Source of the DNA: Candidatus Cacconaster stercorequi
Lineage (GTDB): Bacteria > Bacillota > Clostridia > Oscillospirales > Oscillospiraceae
Assembly (NCBI GenBank): GCA_018064925.1
Contig: JAGHUH010000001.1
Coordinates: forward strand, 1-54,855
DNA: 54,855 nucleotides
Reading direction: 5' to 3'
Of this stretch, positions 9,748 through 19,540 are shown in pieces. Position 1 is the first letter of the stretch, and the number at the start of each line of letters is the position of its first letter. The notes below the pieces were generated by a model, which was given only the letters and a program-made list of their open reading frames with translations, ran no database searches and was not told where the DNA came from. Both the position numbers and the translations under genes were made by a program.

Positions 9748-10785
9748 TTACAGTTTCTCGATTTCTTCCATCAATGCATCTACAAGGCGCTCCTGCGGCA
9801 CTTTGTAAAGTGTTTTTCCTTTTCGGAAAACCAGTCCCTCGCCTTGCCCGCCGGCAATGCCGACATCGGCGGCACTGGCTTCGCCGGGGCCGTTGACCAC
9901 GCAGCCCATCACCGCCACGGTAATGGGTTTGGTGCAGTCACGCAGGCGACGCTCCACTTCCTCAGCAATGGGGATCATGTCGTATTTTGTGCGCCCGCAG
10001 GTGGGGCATGAAATCAAATTCGGTCCCGTCTGACGAATTCCGGCGGCGGCCAAAATCCGCTTGGCGGCGTAGACCTCCTCCACCGGGTCGGCGGTGAGGC
10101 TCACCCGCATGGTATCGCCAATGCCCTGACACAGCAAGCCGCCGATGCCGATGGCGGATTTCAGCACGCCCATAGACGGCGTGCCCGCCTCGGTCACGCC
10201 AAGATGCAGGGGGTAATCTGTCTGCGCATTTAGCATCTGATAGGCCTTCATATTTACAGGCACCCGGGAGCACTTCACCGAGATGCAGATGTTATCAAAA
10301 TTACAATCGTTCAGCAGATGAACATGGCCCATGGCGCTCTCTACCAACGCCTCTGCCGTAACGCCGCCATATTTGCGCAACAGCTCCTTTTCCAGCGATC
10401 CGCCGTTGACACCGATGCGGATGGGAATGCCACGCTCTGCACAGGCATCTGCCACGGCGCGTACCTTCTCCTGCGAGCCGATATTGCCGGGATTGATGCG
10501 AATCTTGTCGATGCCCTGCTCGGCACAGCGCAAAGCCAGCTTATAGTCAAAGTGGATATCCGCCACCAGCGGAATATGAATTTCCCGGCGGATGGCGGCA
10601 ATGGCATCTGCCGCCGCCATATTCGGCACCGCCACGCGGATGATCTCACAGCCCGCCTGCTCCAGCGCGTGGATCTGCTGAACCGTGGCAGCAACATCCT
10701 CCGTCCGGGTATTGCACATGGACTGAATGCTTACCGGCGCCCCGCCGCCTACGGCAACGGCACCCACCTGTATTTTCCTGCTCAT
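9748..10785 (-). CDS. ispG: 4-hydroxy-3-methylbut-2-enyl diphosphate synthase (flavodoxin)
   Basis: IspG converts methylerythritol cyclodiphosphate to HMBPP in the MEP isoprenoid pathway and uses a [4Fe-4S] cluster. The 345-residue protein begins with the substrate-binding TIM barrel (VAVGGGAPVSIQSMCNTRT) and ends with the cluster-binding cysteines in ISCPTCGRTKYD and GCVVNGPGEA. It lies between rseP and polC, with dxr two genes upstream, so two steps of the same pathway share an operon. Length and motifs are those of a full, functional enzyme. Confidence 0.97.
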   Translation of the reverse strand: MSRKIQVGAVAVGGGAPVSIQSMCNTRTEDVAATVQQIHALEQAGCEIIRVAVPNMAAADAIAAIRREIHIPLVADIHFDYKLALRCAEQGIDKIRINPGNIGSQEKVRAVADACAERGIPIRIGVNGGSLEKELLRKYGGVTAEALVESAMGHVHLLNDCNFDNICISVKCSRVPVNMKAYQMLNAQTDYPLHLGVTEAGTPSMGVLKSAIGIGGLLCQGIGDTMRVSLTADPVEEVYAAKRILAAAGIRQTGPNLISCPTCGRTKYDMIPIAEEVERRLRDCTKPITVAVMGCVVNGPGEASAADVGIAGGQGEGLVFRKGKTLYKVPQERLVDALMEEIEKL

Positions 10786-10799
10786 TTTCCTTCACCCTC

Positions 10800-11864
10800 T
10801 CAGGTAAATAATTTCCACACATCGTGGAATGTGATCACCACCATCAGGCCCAACAGTAAAATAAGACCTGCAAAGTGGATATAGTTTTCGTATTTTGTCG
10901 GAATCTGCTTCCGGATCACCAGCATACTCAAGGCGTTCAACACCAGAAAGAAGATCTTGCCGCCATCCAGTGCAGGCAGAGGCAGCAAATTCATTACCGC
11001 CAGATTGACCGCGATCAATGCAGCCAAATAGGCAATATTGTCCACCGCGTCCCGCACCGAGGCCGCCTGCTCTCCCACCTCGGTCATGGTGCTGACGATC
11101 CCCACCGGGCCGCTCATATCTTTTATTCCCGCGTCGCCCCGGAAAATCATCTGTAAACTCATGCGCACAAGCCGCACAAAGTCAATGGCATTGTTCCAGC
11201 TATAGCGCAATCGGTCGCCCACGGTGGCTTCTTCCTTACCGAAGTTTAATCCGTAGCCGACATAGGTTCCGCCATCCGTGGAGGGATACTCCGCCTGCTC
11301 CATCGGAAAGTCGTTCAGCGTCACCTTTTCCCCGCCGCGACGCACCACCAGATCGAATTTGCCGGTGGTATTCTGCGAGAGCAGCATTCCCAGATCGTTG
11401 TAAATATAGATACGCTCCCCATCAACGGAAAGCACCTCATCTCCAACCTGTAAACCACTTTCGCTTTCCAGCGGGCATCCTTCAGCAAAGCCCGCAATTT
11501 TGGCGGTATAGAGCTCCTTTACCCCGGCATAAAGGAGCAAAATAATCAATAGTCCCGTCAGGAAATTCATAATGGCACCGGCGGCAAAAATCAGCAGCTT
11601 CTGCCAGAATCCCTGATTGTTCAGCGCAGCCGGATCATCGGAGTCCTCCTCCTCGCCCTCCATGGCGCAGTAGCCGCCCACAGGAAACAGACGCCACGCG
11701 TACAGGGTATCCCCCTTCTGCTTCTGCCAGAGCGCCGGCCCCATGCCGATGGAAAACTCATTGACCCGTACGCCGCAGGCGCGGGCCGCCAGAAAATGAC
11801 CCAACTCATGAACAGCGATCAGCACGCCGAACACAAGAATGGCCGCTAAAATATAGATGATCAT
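10800..11864 (-). CDS. rseP: RIP (site-2) zinc metalloprotease RseP
   Basis: This membrane-embedded protease cleaves anti-sigma factors and residual signal peptides within the membrane. The zinc site HELGH is at residues 19-23 in the first membrane segment, a PDZ-like region lies in the middle (about 115-210), and the second active-site motif (NLLPLPALDGGKI) is near the C-terminus, with a final hydrophobic helix. At 354 residues it is close to Bacillus RasP in size. The start ATG follows GAGAGGG, and it lies between dxr and ispG with 15-bp gaps, in the order usual for Firmicutes. Confidence 0.95.
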   Translation of the reverse strand: MIIYILAAILVFGVLIAVHELGHFLAARACGVRVNEFSIGMGPALWQKQKGDTLYAWRLFPVGGYCAMEGEEEDSDDPAALNNQGFWQKLLIFAAGAIMNFLTGLLIILLLYAGVKELYTAKIAGFAEGCPLESESGLQVGDEVLSVDGERIYIYNDLGMLLSQNTTGKFDLVVRRGGEKVTLNDFPMEQAEYPSTDGGTYVGYGLNFGKEEATVGDRLRYSWNNAIDFVRLVRMSLQMIFRGDAGIKDMSGPVGIVSTMTEVGEQAASVRDAVDNIAYLAALIAVNLAVMNLLPLPALDGGKIFFLVLNALSMLVIRKQIPTKYENYIHFAGLILLLGLMVVITFHDVWKLFT

Positions 11865-11879
11865 CGCAACCCTCTCCGT

Positions 11880-13022
11880 TTACCGATTCAGTACAGCCAT
11901 TCGCGCCAGACTGTCTGCTTCCAGTATATCCTCAAGGCATGGCTGATATTTCACCTCCACCGCGGAAAGTGCATCTTCTACTCGGCGGTGAATATCGTTA
12001 AAGCCGATCTCGCGGCGTAAAAACGCCAACACGGCCTCCTCATTGGCGGCGTTCATAATGGCACAGCTCGTGCCGCCCACCTCGGCGCACTCCCGCGCGA
12101 TTTTCAGACAGCGAAACGCTTCCATGTCCGGCGCATGGAAGGTCAGGTCGCCGCAGGTCAGCAAGTTAAGCCGCCTGTCCGGCGTTTCGGCGCGATACGG
12201 CCAGGTAAAGGCATAGCGGATGGGCAGCTTCATATCCGGTGTACCCAGTTGGGCAATCATGGCACCGTCACGGTACTCCACCAGAGAATGCACAATGCTC
12301 TGGCGGTGAATCACCGCGTCTACCTTGGATACCGGCAGATGATACAGCCGCATGGCCTCGATGATCTCCAGACCCTTGTTCATCAGGGTGGCCGAGTCAA
12401 TGGTGATCTTGGCGCCCATCGACCAGTTGGGATGCTTCAGCGCATTCTCCGGTTTCATATGCTCCAGTTCCTCGTAGGACATTCCGAAGAACGGCCCACC
12501 GGAGCAGGTCAGAATCAGACGGTGCACCTCACCGCGATCCCGACAGCCCTGCAAGCTCTGGAAAATGGCGGAATGCTCACTGTCCACCGGTACGATCTCC
12601 GCGCCACAGCGCTCTGCCGCCGCCATTACCAATTCGCCGGCACACACCAGCGTCTCTTTATTGGCCAGCGCAATGCGTTTCTTTTTTTCAATAGCCGCCA
12701 GCGTCGGGCGCAGACCCACGCTGCCCACCACAGCCGTGACCACAGTATCGGCCTGCGGCAACTGTGCGGCCTCCATGAGACCCTCTGCCCCCGCCATGAC
12801 GCGGATGGGCAAGTCAGACAAACGGCCGCGCAGCTCTTTTGCCGCACCGCCGTCCATCATCACCACCAACTCCGGGCAAAACTCCCGCGCCTGCTGCTCC
12901 ATCAGATCAATCTGCGTGTTAGCTGTCAATGCCGCCACACGCAAGCCAAGCTCACGGGCCACCTGCAAGGTCTGCCTGCCGATGGAACCCGTGGAGCCCA
13001 ATAATGCAATCGTTTTTGTCAT
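11880..13022 (-). CDS. dxr: 1-deoxy-D-xylulose 5-phosphate reductoisomerase
   Basis: Dxr makes 2-C-methyl-D-erythritol 4-phosphate, the first committed step of the MEP pathway, using NADPH and a divalent metal. The NADPH-binding loop LLGSTGSIGRQTL is at the N-terminus. The metal and substrate signature VPVDSEHSAIFQ and the substrate-loop motif HPNWSMGAKITIDSATLMNK are intact. The length of 380 residues is normal. It is 10 bp downstream of cdsA. Confidence 0.97.
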   Translation of the reverse strand: MTKTIALLGSTGSIGRQTLQVARELGLRVAALTANTQIDLMEQQAREFCPELVVMMDGGAAKELRGRLSDLPIRVMAGAEGLMEAAQLPQADTVVTAVVGSVGLRPTLAAIEKKKRIALANKETLVCAGELVMAAAERCGAEIVPVDSEHSAIFQSLQGCRDRGEVHRLILTCSGGPFFGMSYEELEHMKPENALKHPNWSMGAKITIDSATLMNKGLEIIEAMRLYHLPVSKVDAVIHRQSIVHSLVEYRDGAMIAQLGTPDMKLPIRYAFTWPYRAETPDRRLNLLTCGDLTFHAPDMEAFRCLKIARECAEVGGTSCAIMNAANEEAVLAFLRREIGFNDIHRRVEDALSAVEVKYQPCLEDILEADSLARMAVLNR

Positions 13023-13032
13023 GGTTCTTTCC

Positions 13033-13869
13033 TCAATACAGCTTGATGCAGCTGACCATCAGCCATACCACCGGCGCGGTGAAAATCACGCTGTCAAACC
13101 GATCCAGCACACCGCCGTGTCCCGGCAGCAGCTTGCCATAATCCTTGATGCCGTATTCCCGCTTGATAATGGAAAAGCTCAAATCACCCAACTGGCCCAT
13201 GGCCGCGCCAAGCAATCCGATGACAAGGCACCAGATCACAGACAGCGGCTGCTTCGTGAGCAGGAGAAACACAAAGCGGAAAATCAGCATACCCACCATG
13301 CCGCCTAAAAGGCCGCCCATGGCGCCTTCCACCGTTTTCTTGGGGCTTGCCAGCGGCGCCAGCTTGTGCTTTCCAAATGCCATACCCGCGAACAGAGCCA
13401 TGGTATCCGAGCAGAACGCCGCCACCAGCGGTATCATTACCAGACCGCCGCCATAAGGCATCATCCGTAAACGGAGCAGGCAGGACAGCGCCAGCGGAAT
13501 GGCAATGCCGGAGAACAGCACCGTACAAATATCAACGAATGTAAAGGCCTTTTCCTTGCCATATCTGATGACTGCCAACACGAACAACTCTATCACAAAA
13601 GCCGCCAGAAAGATCCGGAAAAAGGCGCTGCTCCAGGTGATGCCTTCTCCCTCTGCCAATACACAGCCGATGACGAAGATGGCCATGCACCCGGCCAGTC
13701 CCCAGCACCACGCAGCTGTTTCCTTCTTCATCACTGCGCTGCACAGCTCATGGGCACCGATGACGCTCAATGCCGCCAACAAGGCCGCCGTGGCCCAGGC
13801 AGGACACCAGCACAGCACAAACAACAAAAACGGCACGCCGACCACGGCGACTAAAACTCTCTGTTTCAT
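13033..13869 (-). CDS. cdsA: Phosphatidate cytidylyltransferase
   Basis: CdsA makes CDP-diacylglycerol from phosphatidate and CTP, feeding all phospholipid synthesis. The 278-residue protein has about seven hydrophobic segments. The family signature is split between SPKKTVEGAMGG and the C-terminal QLGDLSFSIIKREYGIKDYG followed by LLPGHGGVLDRFDS. It follows uppS by 20 bp in the conserved operon. Confidence 0.95.
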   Translation of the reverse strand: MKQRVLVAVVGVPFLLFVLCWCPAWATAALLAALSVIGAHELCSAVMKKETAAWCWGLAGCMAIFVIGCVLAEGEGITWSSAFFRIFLAAFVIELFVLAVIRYGKEKAFTFVDICTVLFSGIAIPLALSCLLRLRMMPYGGGLVMIPLVAAFCSDTMALFAGMAFGKHKLAPLASPKKTVEGAMGGLLGGMVGMLIFRFVFLLLTKQPLSVIWCLVIGLLGAAMGQLGDLSFSIIKREYGIKDYGKLLPGHGGVLDRFDSVIFTAPVVWLMVSCIKLY

Positions 13870-13889
13870 GGAACTCCCTCCATGTTCTT

Positions 13890-14621
13890 TTACTTCACAC
13901 CACCGAAACGGCGATCGCGCCTCTGATAGTCGATGATGGCCGCATCCAGCGTCTTTTCATCGAAATCAGGCCACAGGGTATCGCAGAAATAAAACTCGCT
14001 GTATGCGCACTGCCACAGCAGAAAATTGCTCAAGCGGATCTCACCGCTTGGACGGATAATCAACTCCGGGTCGGGAATGCCGGCGGAATAGAGATGCTTC
14101 CCGAAGTTTTCCTCCGTCAGCTCCTCCCCTGCTGCAATGCAGCCCTTTGCCGCGTGGAGAATTTCGTCCCGACCACCGTAATTCAGGCAGATATTGGCCT
14201 GAAAACCATCGATATGAGAGGAGATCTCATTGGTGCGCTCCACCAACTCCTGTAATTCCTGAGAGATGGCGCTGAGGTCGCCGAAGAATTTCAGCCGAAT
14301 CTGGTCGCGCTCCATAGAGTCGATTGCCTCCAGCATATATTTCTTCAAAAGGCCCATGATGGTGTCCACTTCCTCCTTGGGCCGCTTCCAATTCTCTGTG
14401 GAGAATGCGTATACAGTCAGATATTCCACGCCAAGATCCTTGCAGTATGTGGCGATCTTGCGGAATACCTCGGCGCCTACCTTATGTCCGGCAGTACGAG
14501 GAAGCCCGCGCTTCTTCGCCCAACGACCGTTGCCGTCCATAATAATAGCGATATGGCGGGGAAGGCGGCTCATGTCCACCTGCCCCGCCGGATTGGAGTC
14601 ACTGCGGTTAAAAATGCCCAT
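13890..14621 (-). CDS. uppS: Isoprenyl transferase (undecaprenyl diphosphate synthase)
   Basis: UppS is a cis-prenyltransferase making the C55 lipid carrier for peptidoglycan. Motifs IIMDGNGRWAKKRGLPRTAG, LNYGGRDEI and the C-terminal IIRPSGEIRLSNFLLWQ are present. The catalytic Asp is in MDGNGRW. The 243-residue length is typical. Its first base coincides with the last base of the upstream frr, so the two are probably translationally coupled. Confidence 0.96.
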   Translation of the reverse strand: MGIFNRSDSNPAGQVDMSRLPRHIAIIMDGNGRWAKKRGLPRTAGHKVGAEVFRKIATYCKDLGVEYLTVYAFSTENWKRPKEEVDTIMGLLKKYMLEAIDSMERDQIRLKFFGDLSAISQELQELVERTNEISSHIDGFQANICLNYGGRDEILHAAKGCIAAGEELTEENFGKHLYSAGIPDPELIIRPSGEIRLSNFLLWQCAYSEFYFCDTLWPDFDEKTLDAAIIDYQRRDRRFGGVK

Positions 14622-15178
14622 TAGACGGACATCAGTTCCTTTTCCTTGTTCTCCAGAAGCTTATCCAGCTCCTTGCAGTTGTCGTCGGTCATCTTCTGCA
14701 GATCTTTTTCCACGATCTTCATCTCGTCCTCGGTGATCTCGGAGGCTTTCTGCTGTTTCTTGAAGTTATCCATGGCATCGCGGCGGATATTGCGAATGGC
14801 GACCTTGCCGCCCTCGGTGTACTTATGGATCTGCTTAACCAGCTCCTTACGACGCTCCTCAGTCAGCTGGGGGAAACCCAGACGGATGCACTTGCCGTCG
14901 TTCTGGGGATTGATGCCCAGATCGGACTCCTGAATGGCCTTCTCGATCTTCTTCAGCGCGGTGACATCCCAGGGGGTGATGACCAGCGTGCGGGGATCGG
15001 GAGAGCCAATGGAAGCGATCTGCTGGATGGGGGTGGGGGTGCCATAATAATCCACACTGATGCGGTTCAGCACGGAGGCATTGGCACGACCTGCACGAAC
15101 AGCGGCGAAATCGTTGACAACAGACTCGATGCTCTTCTTCATTTTTTCCTCATAAACTTTGTATTCGTCTTTCAACAT
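14621..15178 (-). CDS. frr: Ribosome recycling factor
   Basis: Frr splits post-termination ribosomes together with EF-G. The 185-residue protein is full length, with the characteristic VRAGRANASVLNRISVDYYG segment and the later LTEERRKELVKQ and IRRDAMDNFKK motifs of the three-helix bundle. It is 51 bp downstream of pyrH and overlaps uppS by one base. Confidence 0.97.
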   Translation of the reverse strand: MLKDEYKVYEEKMKKSIESVVNDFAAVRAGRANASVLNRISVDYYGTPTPIQQIASIGSPDPRTLVITPWDVTALKKIEKAIQESDLGINPQNDGKCIRLGFPQLTEERRKELVKQIHKYTEGGKVAIRNIRRDAMDNFKKQQKASEITEDEMKIVEKDLQKMTDDNCKELDKLLENKEKELMSV

Positions 15179-15229
15179 GGCAATAAACAGTCCTTTCTGA
15201 ATTTTATATGAAAATATGATTGACGGTTG

Positions 15230-15949
15230 TTATTTCTCACCAACAATGGTGCCGATCTTCTCGCCCTTCAGCACGCGGACGATATTGTAGGGGTCCTTCA
15301 GTGCAAACACCAGCACGGGGATGTGGTTATCCATGGACAGGCTGGTGGCCGTGGTATCCATGACAGCCAGATGCTGTGCCAGCACATCGTCATAGGTGAT
15401 GGAGTCAAACTTGACGGCGTCAGCGTTCTTCATAGGATCGCTGTCATACACGCCGTCGATGTTCTTGGCCAGCAGAATGACATCGGCGTTGATCTCAGCT
15501 GCGCGCAGCACAGCGGCGGTATCCGTGGAAAAGAACGGACTGCCGATGCCGCAGCCGAAGATGACCACGCGGCCCTTTTCCAGATGACGGATGGCACGGG
15601 CACGGATATAGGGCTCTGCCACTTCGCGGATCTCCAATGCAGTCATCACACGGACATCCACATCCTTCTGCTCCAGCACATCTGCCATAGCCATGCAATT
15701 CATGGCTGTGGCCAGCATGCCCATGTGGTCGGCGCGGGTACGCTCAATATAGCCCTCGCCGTTTTTGACGCCGCGCCAAAAGTTACCGCCGCCGATGACC
15801 ACGCCCACCTGAACGCCCATAGCAACGCATTCCTTGATGACATCGGCTACCTTGCCCATGACATCGAAGTCCAGGCCAAAATGCTTCTCACCTGCCAGCG
15901 CTTCGCCGCTGATCTTCAGCAGCACACGCTTATATTTCGCCTCCTGCAT
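15230..15949 (-). CDS. pyrH: UMP kinase
   Basis: PyrH phosphorylates UMP to UDP and belongs to the amino acid kinase fold. Motifs [12 protein letters not shown] (N-terminal phosphate loop), [11 protein letters not shown] and [13 protein letters not shown] are present over 239 residues. The start ATG has a GGGAGG ribosome site. It is the first gene of the eight-gene minus-strand operon seen here. The rpsB-tsf pair that often precedes pyrH is absent, and the upstream neighbour is divergent. Confidence 0.97.
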   Translation of the reverse strand: MQEAKYKRVLLKISGEALAGEKHFGLDFDVMGKVADVIKECVAMGVQVGVVIGGGNFWRGVKNGEGYIERTRADHMGMLATAMNCMAMADVLEQKDVDVRVMTALEIREVAEPYIRARAIRHLEKGRVVIFGCGIGSPFFSTDTAAVLRAAEINADVILLAKNIDGVYDSDPMKNADAVKFDSITYDDVLAQHLAVMDTTATSLSMDNHIPVLVFALKDPYNIVRVLKGEKIGTIVGEK

Positions 15950-16068
15950 AAATTGCCTCCCGAATTTTATTGAATTTCACACTGTATTGTATTTTACCTT
16001 ATTTTTCATCTTTTGCATAGGGGTTAATTGAAAATTTTCCGTGTATTTTATCTCCTGCCTCCTGCGCC

Positions 16069-16096
16069 TTGCATTTTTCCCACCGCAGTGTATAAT
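16069..16096 (+). promoter_or_regulatory. Promoter of the metallo-hydrolase gene
   Basis: TTGCAT (16069-16074), a 16-bp spacer and TATAAT (16091-16096) are followed by AAGGAGG at 16120-16126 and the ATG at 16133. Confidence 0.75.
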
Positions 16097-16132
16097 AAAA
16101 ACAATATGGAATTTTTACCAAGGAGGCCGCTT

Positions 16133-17035
16133 ATGGAACTTCGACATATTTTCGGAAACACCTATGTGGCGGAGGGAAAAACCGCCCTGATTCCCGTATA
16201 CAAGCTGAATGAAGCCGATATCGTACTGCTGGATACCGGCTACGCCAAGCTGGACCGCAGCGCGCTGGTCAATCTGATCGAAGACAATCACTTTACCCTG
16301 CGCGGCATCATCTGCACCCATGCTCATTTCGACCACACCGGTAATGTGCGTTATCTGCAGCAGCGCTACGGCTGTCTGGCGGCGGCACAGATCATCGAGG
16401 CGGGTATTTCCGTCAACCCCGATGCCTATCGCGCCAACTATGTGGCATTGACCTATGGCAAGAGCCGGGAATTCTTTCTGGAGGAGTGCTTCATTGCCGA
16501 CACCATCATCAGTTCCGACGCCGCATATCTGGACTTCTGCGGTGCACGATTCGGCATTCTTCAGCTCCCCGGTCACAGCGCCGGACACATCGGCATCGTG
16601 ACACCGGACAATGTGGCATATTTGGGCGACTGTCTCATCAGCCAGCATGAGATCGACAGTGCCAAGCTGCCCACCTCCATGTTCATCGCCCGGGATCTGG
16701 AGAGCAAAGCCGCGCTCCGCGATCTCGACTGCCGCGCCTACATCGTTGCGCACAAGGAAGTACTCACCGACATCCATGACCTCATCGAGCGGAATATCTC
16801 CTTCGTCCGGAAAAAGGAGCAGGAGGTGCTGGATTGTCTGCAAGACGGCATGACCTTCTCCGACTGGATCTACACCTTCTGCAAGCGCGAAAATATCCGC
16901 ACTCACAACGAACTGAAATTCAGCATCGTGGAGCGCAACTTTTCCAACTATGTGGCCTATCTGACCGACACCGGCAAAATTGAGATCCGCCGGGAATTCT
17001 GCGCCAAGAAATACTATCACTCCACCGCAACATAA
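16133..17035 (+). CDS. Metallo-beta-lactamase fold hydrolase
   Basis: The 300-residue protein has the HAHFDH zinc motif (in CTHAHFDHTGN) and later metal ligands in LPGHSAGH and LGDCLIS, as in glyoxalase II-like hydrolases. The C-terminal third (about 210-300) is not part of the core fold and resembles the helical tail of many MBL hydrolases. An in-frame ATG at 16028 is upstream of the promoter, so I chose 16133, which has a perfect AAGGAGG. It is monocistronic between pyrH (divergent) and rodA (convergent). The substrate is unknown. Confidence 0.85.
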   Translation: MELRHIFGNTYVAEGKTALIPVYKLNEADIVLLDTGYAKLDRSALVNLIEDNHFTLRGIICTHAHFDHTGNVRYLQQRYGCLAAAQIIEAGISVNPDAYRANYVALTYGKSREFFLEECFIADTIISSDAAYLDFCGARFGILQLPGHSAGHIGIVTPDNVAYLGDCLISQHEIDSAKLPTSMFIARDLESKAALRDLDCRAYIVAHKEVLTDIHDLIERNISFVRKKEQEVLDCLQDGMTFSDWIYTFCKRENIRTHNELKFSIVERNFSNYVAYLTDTGKIEIRREFCAKKYYHSTAT

Positions 17036-17036
17036 C

Positions 17037-17067
17037 AAAAAGAGTGCGCCGCAGCGCACTCTTTTTT
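17037..17067. terminator. Bidirectional terminator between the MBL gene and rodA
   Basis: The stem AGAGTGCGC/GCGCACTCT with a 4-nt loop is flanked by A5 on the left and T7 on the right, so it can serve both convergent genes. Confidence 0.88.
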
Positions 17068-17075
17068 TACTTCTG

Positions 17076-18230
17076 TCACTCTCTCAGCCACTCCGGGCGC
17101 GATCGTTTCTGGATACCGGACACCATGCCCATGGCCAGAAACAGCGTCACGATGGACGAGCCGCCATAGCTGAAAAACGGCAGCGTCAGGCCGATGACCG
17201 GCATCACAAACATACACATCCCCGTGTTGATGACCAGCTGGAATGCCAGCATGGCCGCCATGCCGACGCAGATATAGGTCTCCAGCGGTGTCTTGGCGCT
17301 GTTGGCCACCACCAGACAGCGGATAATGATGGCCACGATCAAACCGATGGCTGCAAGGCACCCAATCAGCCCCAACTCCTCGCCGATGACCGAGAAGATG
17401 AAGTCCGTCTGACGGAACGGCAGACTGCCGCTGTAAGGACTCTGGGTCTGGGTGCCGTGGAACAGACCCTGTCCCGTCACACCGCCGCCGCCCAACGCCA
17501 GCAGGCTGCGGGTCTGATGCCAACCTACGCCCCGCACATCGTAGCTGTGGTCAAACAGCACGGTGAAGCGTGCTTTCATATAATCGGGGATCAGATCCTC
17601 CTCCCACAGCAGGAAAAAGCCGATGCCTGCCGCCGCACCGCCCAAAATAAACCAACGAGCTGCTACACCTGCCACAAATGCCATACAAGCAAAGATGAAC
17701 ACATACACCAGTGCGCTGCCCATATCACCGGATACCTTATAATATAGGCCGATGATCACCAGCAGGTGCACACCCAAAAACGCGATGGAGCGGATAGACT
17801 TGAGATCCCAGTTCTTTTTCAGCCACGCCAGTTGCCACGCCAACACGATGGTAAAGGTCAGCTTGACGATTTCAGCCGGCTGCACATTCACCGGAAAGCC
17901 CGGAAAATGGAGCCATGCACGGTTACCGTTGGATTCCATGCCCAGCGGCGTGACCAACAACAGGATAAAACCGATGTTAAATACCGTCAGCCATTTCCAC
18001 TTCTGCGCCAGCTCGTTCAGATCCACCATGGAAACCACAAAATAAAGTCCGATGCCCAGAATTGCGGCGCAGGTCTGAACGATCACCAGCTTCCATGTGT
18101 CCATATAACGCGTGGCACTGGAGATCATCACAATGCCAAATCCGGTAGCAGCGCAGCAAAGCGCCAGCAGAACCAGATCGGCCTGTTGCATGATATCCAC
18201 AATAAATTCTTTCGTACGGCGCAGCTTCAT
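17076..18230 (-). CDS. rodA: Peptidoglycan glycosyltransferase RodA (SEDS family)
   Basis: RodA polymerises glycan strands during elongation with a class B penicillin-binding protein. The 384-residue protein has about ten membrane segments and the SEDS signatures VQPAEIVKL, the SLPFRQTDFIFSVIGEELGL loop and the C-terminal GLTLPFFSYGGSS. The motif context is typical of RodA, but FtsW is closely related and cannot be fully excluded. It stands alone, convergent with the MBL gene and divergent from tsaE. The ribosome site is AGAGGAA. Confidence 0.9.
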   Translation of the reverse strand: MKLRRTKEFIVDIMQQADLVLLALCCAATGFGIVMISSATRYMDTWKLVIVQTCAAILGIGLYFVVSMVDLNELAQKWKWLTVFNIGFILLLVTPLGMESNGNRAWLHFPGFPVNVQPAEIVKLTFTIVLAWQLAWLKKNWDLKSIRSIAFLGVHLLVIIGLYYKVSGDMGSALVYVFIFACMAFVAGVAARWFILGGAAAGIGFFLLWEEDLIPDYMKARFTVLFDHSYDVRGVGWHQTRSLLALGGGGVTGQGLFHGTQTQSPYSGSLPFRQTDFIFSVIGEELGLIGCLAAIGLIVAIIIRCLVVANSAKTPLETYICVGMAAMLAFQLVINTGMCMFVMPVIGLTLPFFSYGGSSIVTLFLAMGMVSGIQKRSRPEWLRE

Positions 18231-18370
18231 AGCAATTCCTCTGCCTGTTTTTTATAGTTCATATCAGTTTACCACAAGAACTTTTCTCTGTAAACCGGAC
18301 TTTGTCCCTTTTCTTTTGTTTTTTTCTGTGGTAGAATATGTTGATTTTGAAAGTACGCGAGGTGAATGCG

Positions 18371-18799
18371 GTGGAATACATCTCTCACAGCCCATTGGAA
18401 ACCGAGGAGATCGGTGCCCGGCTGGGTGCCGGATTGCACGCCGGCACGGTGGTGGCCTATCAGGGCGGATTGGGCATGGGCAAAACAGCCTTTACCCGCG
18501 GTCTTGCCCGGGGTCTGGGCTGCCGCGGTCGGGTGACCAGCCCCACCTTTACCATCGTCAACGAGTACGAGGGGCGTCTGCCGCTGTTCCACTTTGATAT
18601 GTACCGTCTGCCGGACAGCGATGCGCTGTTTGACATCGGCTGGGACGATTATCTGGAGCGCGGCGGCGTATGTGCTGTGGAGTGGAGCGAAAATGTTGAT
18701 GACGCTCTCCCCCCTGACACCATCCGCGTTACCATTTCCCGTCATGACACCCACGATGACTGGCGCATCATTACCATTACAGGAGGCGATACCCTATGA
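18371..18799 (+). CDS. tsaE: tRNA N6-adenosine threonylcarbamoyltransferase ATPase TsaE
   Basis: TsaE is the P-loop ATPase of the t6A tRNA modification complex with TsaB and TsaD. The Walker A motif GGLGMGKT is at about 32-39, followed by TSPTFTIVNEYEG and HFDMYRL, and a conserved Trp-Ser-Glu (VEWSEN). I chose GTG at 18371 because GAGGTG precedes it by 6 nt. The in-frame ATG at 18338 directly abuts a possible -10 (TAGAAT, 18332-18337) and has no ribosome site. The gene overlaps tsaB by 4 bp (ATGA). TsaD is not in the window. Confidence 0.92.
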   Translation: MEYISHSPLETEEIGARLGAGLHAGTVVAYQGGLGMGKTAFTRGLARGLGCRGRVTSPTFTIVNEYEGRLPLFHFDMYRLPDSDALFDIGWDDYLERGGVCAVEWSENVDDALPPDTIRVTISRHDTHDDWRIITITGGDTL

Positions 18800-19509
18800 A
18801 AATTCTGGCACTGGAAACCTCGGCCAAAAGCGTATCTGCCGCCGTGGTGGAAAACGGTGTGCCGCTGGCCTATACCTATCAGAATACCGGTCTGACCCAC
18901 AGCCGTACCCTGATGCCTCTGGTGGATGCCATGCTGTCCTCCGCTGAATTGAAGCTGGAGGATATGGATCTGCTGGCTGTATCCGCCGGGCCCGGCAGCT
19001 TCACGGGGCTGCGCATCGGTGTGTCCGCATTGAAGGGACTTGCCTGGGCACAGGATTTGCCCTGCTGCGGCGTGTCCACGCTGGAGGCCATGGCCCAGAA
19101 TATGCGCCACCTGGACACCGATATCATCTGCGCCATGGATGCCCGGCGCAATCAGGTCTATAATGCCGTGTTCCACGCCTGCGGCGGACAACTTACCCGC
19201 CTGACACCGGATCGAGCCATTTCCCTTGCAGAGCTGGCAGAGAAAATAAAAGACAGCAAAAACACAAAAATAATTGTTGGCGACGGCGCGCAACTGTGCT
19301 ATACTTATCTGTTAGAGCAAGGCATCCCCTGCCACATCGCCCCGCCTCATCTGGTGATGCAGAACGCCGTGGGCGTGGCTCTGGCAGCGCAGGAGATGGC
19401 TGATGCCGGACAAACCACCACGGCCCGGGATCTGGTTCCCGTTTACCTGCGCCTTTCTCAGGCAGAGCGTGAACGGCTGGCCCGTGGATTGAAAATTACT
19501 GTAGATTAA
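18796..19509 (+). CDS. tsaB: t6A modification protein TsaB
   Basis: TsaB is the inactive paralogue and scaffold of TsaD in t6A37 synthesis. The 237-residue protein starts [19 protein letters not shown] and has [19 protein letters not shown] and [12 protein letters not shown], all standard for the family, while the metal-binding His pair of TsaD is absent. It overlaps tsaE by 4 bp and precedes upp by 31 bp. Confidence 0.94.
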   Translation: MKILALETSAKSVSAAVVENGVPLAYTYQNTGLTHSRTLMPLVDAMLSSAELKLEDMDLLAVSAGPGSFTGLRIGVSALKGLAWAQDLPCCGVSTLEAMAQNMRHLDTDIICAMDARRNQVYNAVFHACGGQLTRLTPDRAISLAELAEKIKDSKNTKIIVGDGAQLCYTYLLEQGIPCHIAPPHLVMQNAVGVALAAQEMADAGQTTTARDLVPVYLRLSQAERERLARGLKITVD

Positions 19510-19540
19510 CGAAAATTTTGAGATAACGGAGGAATATACC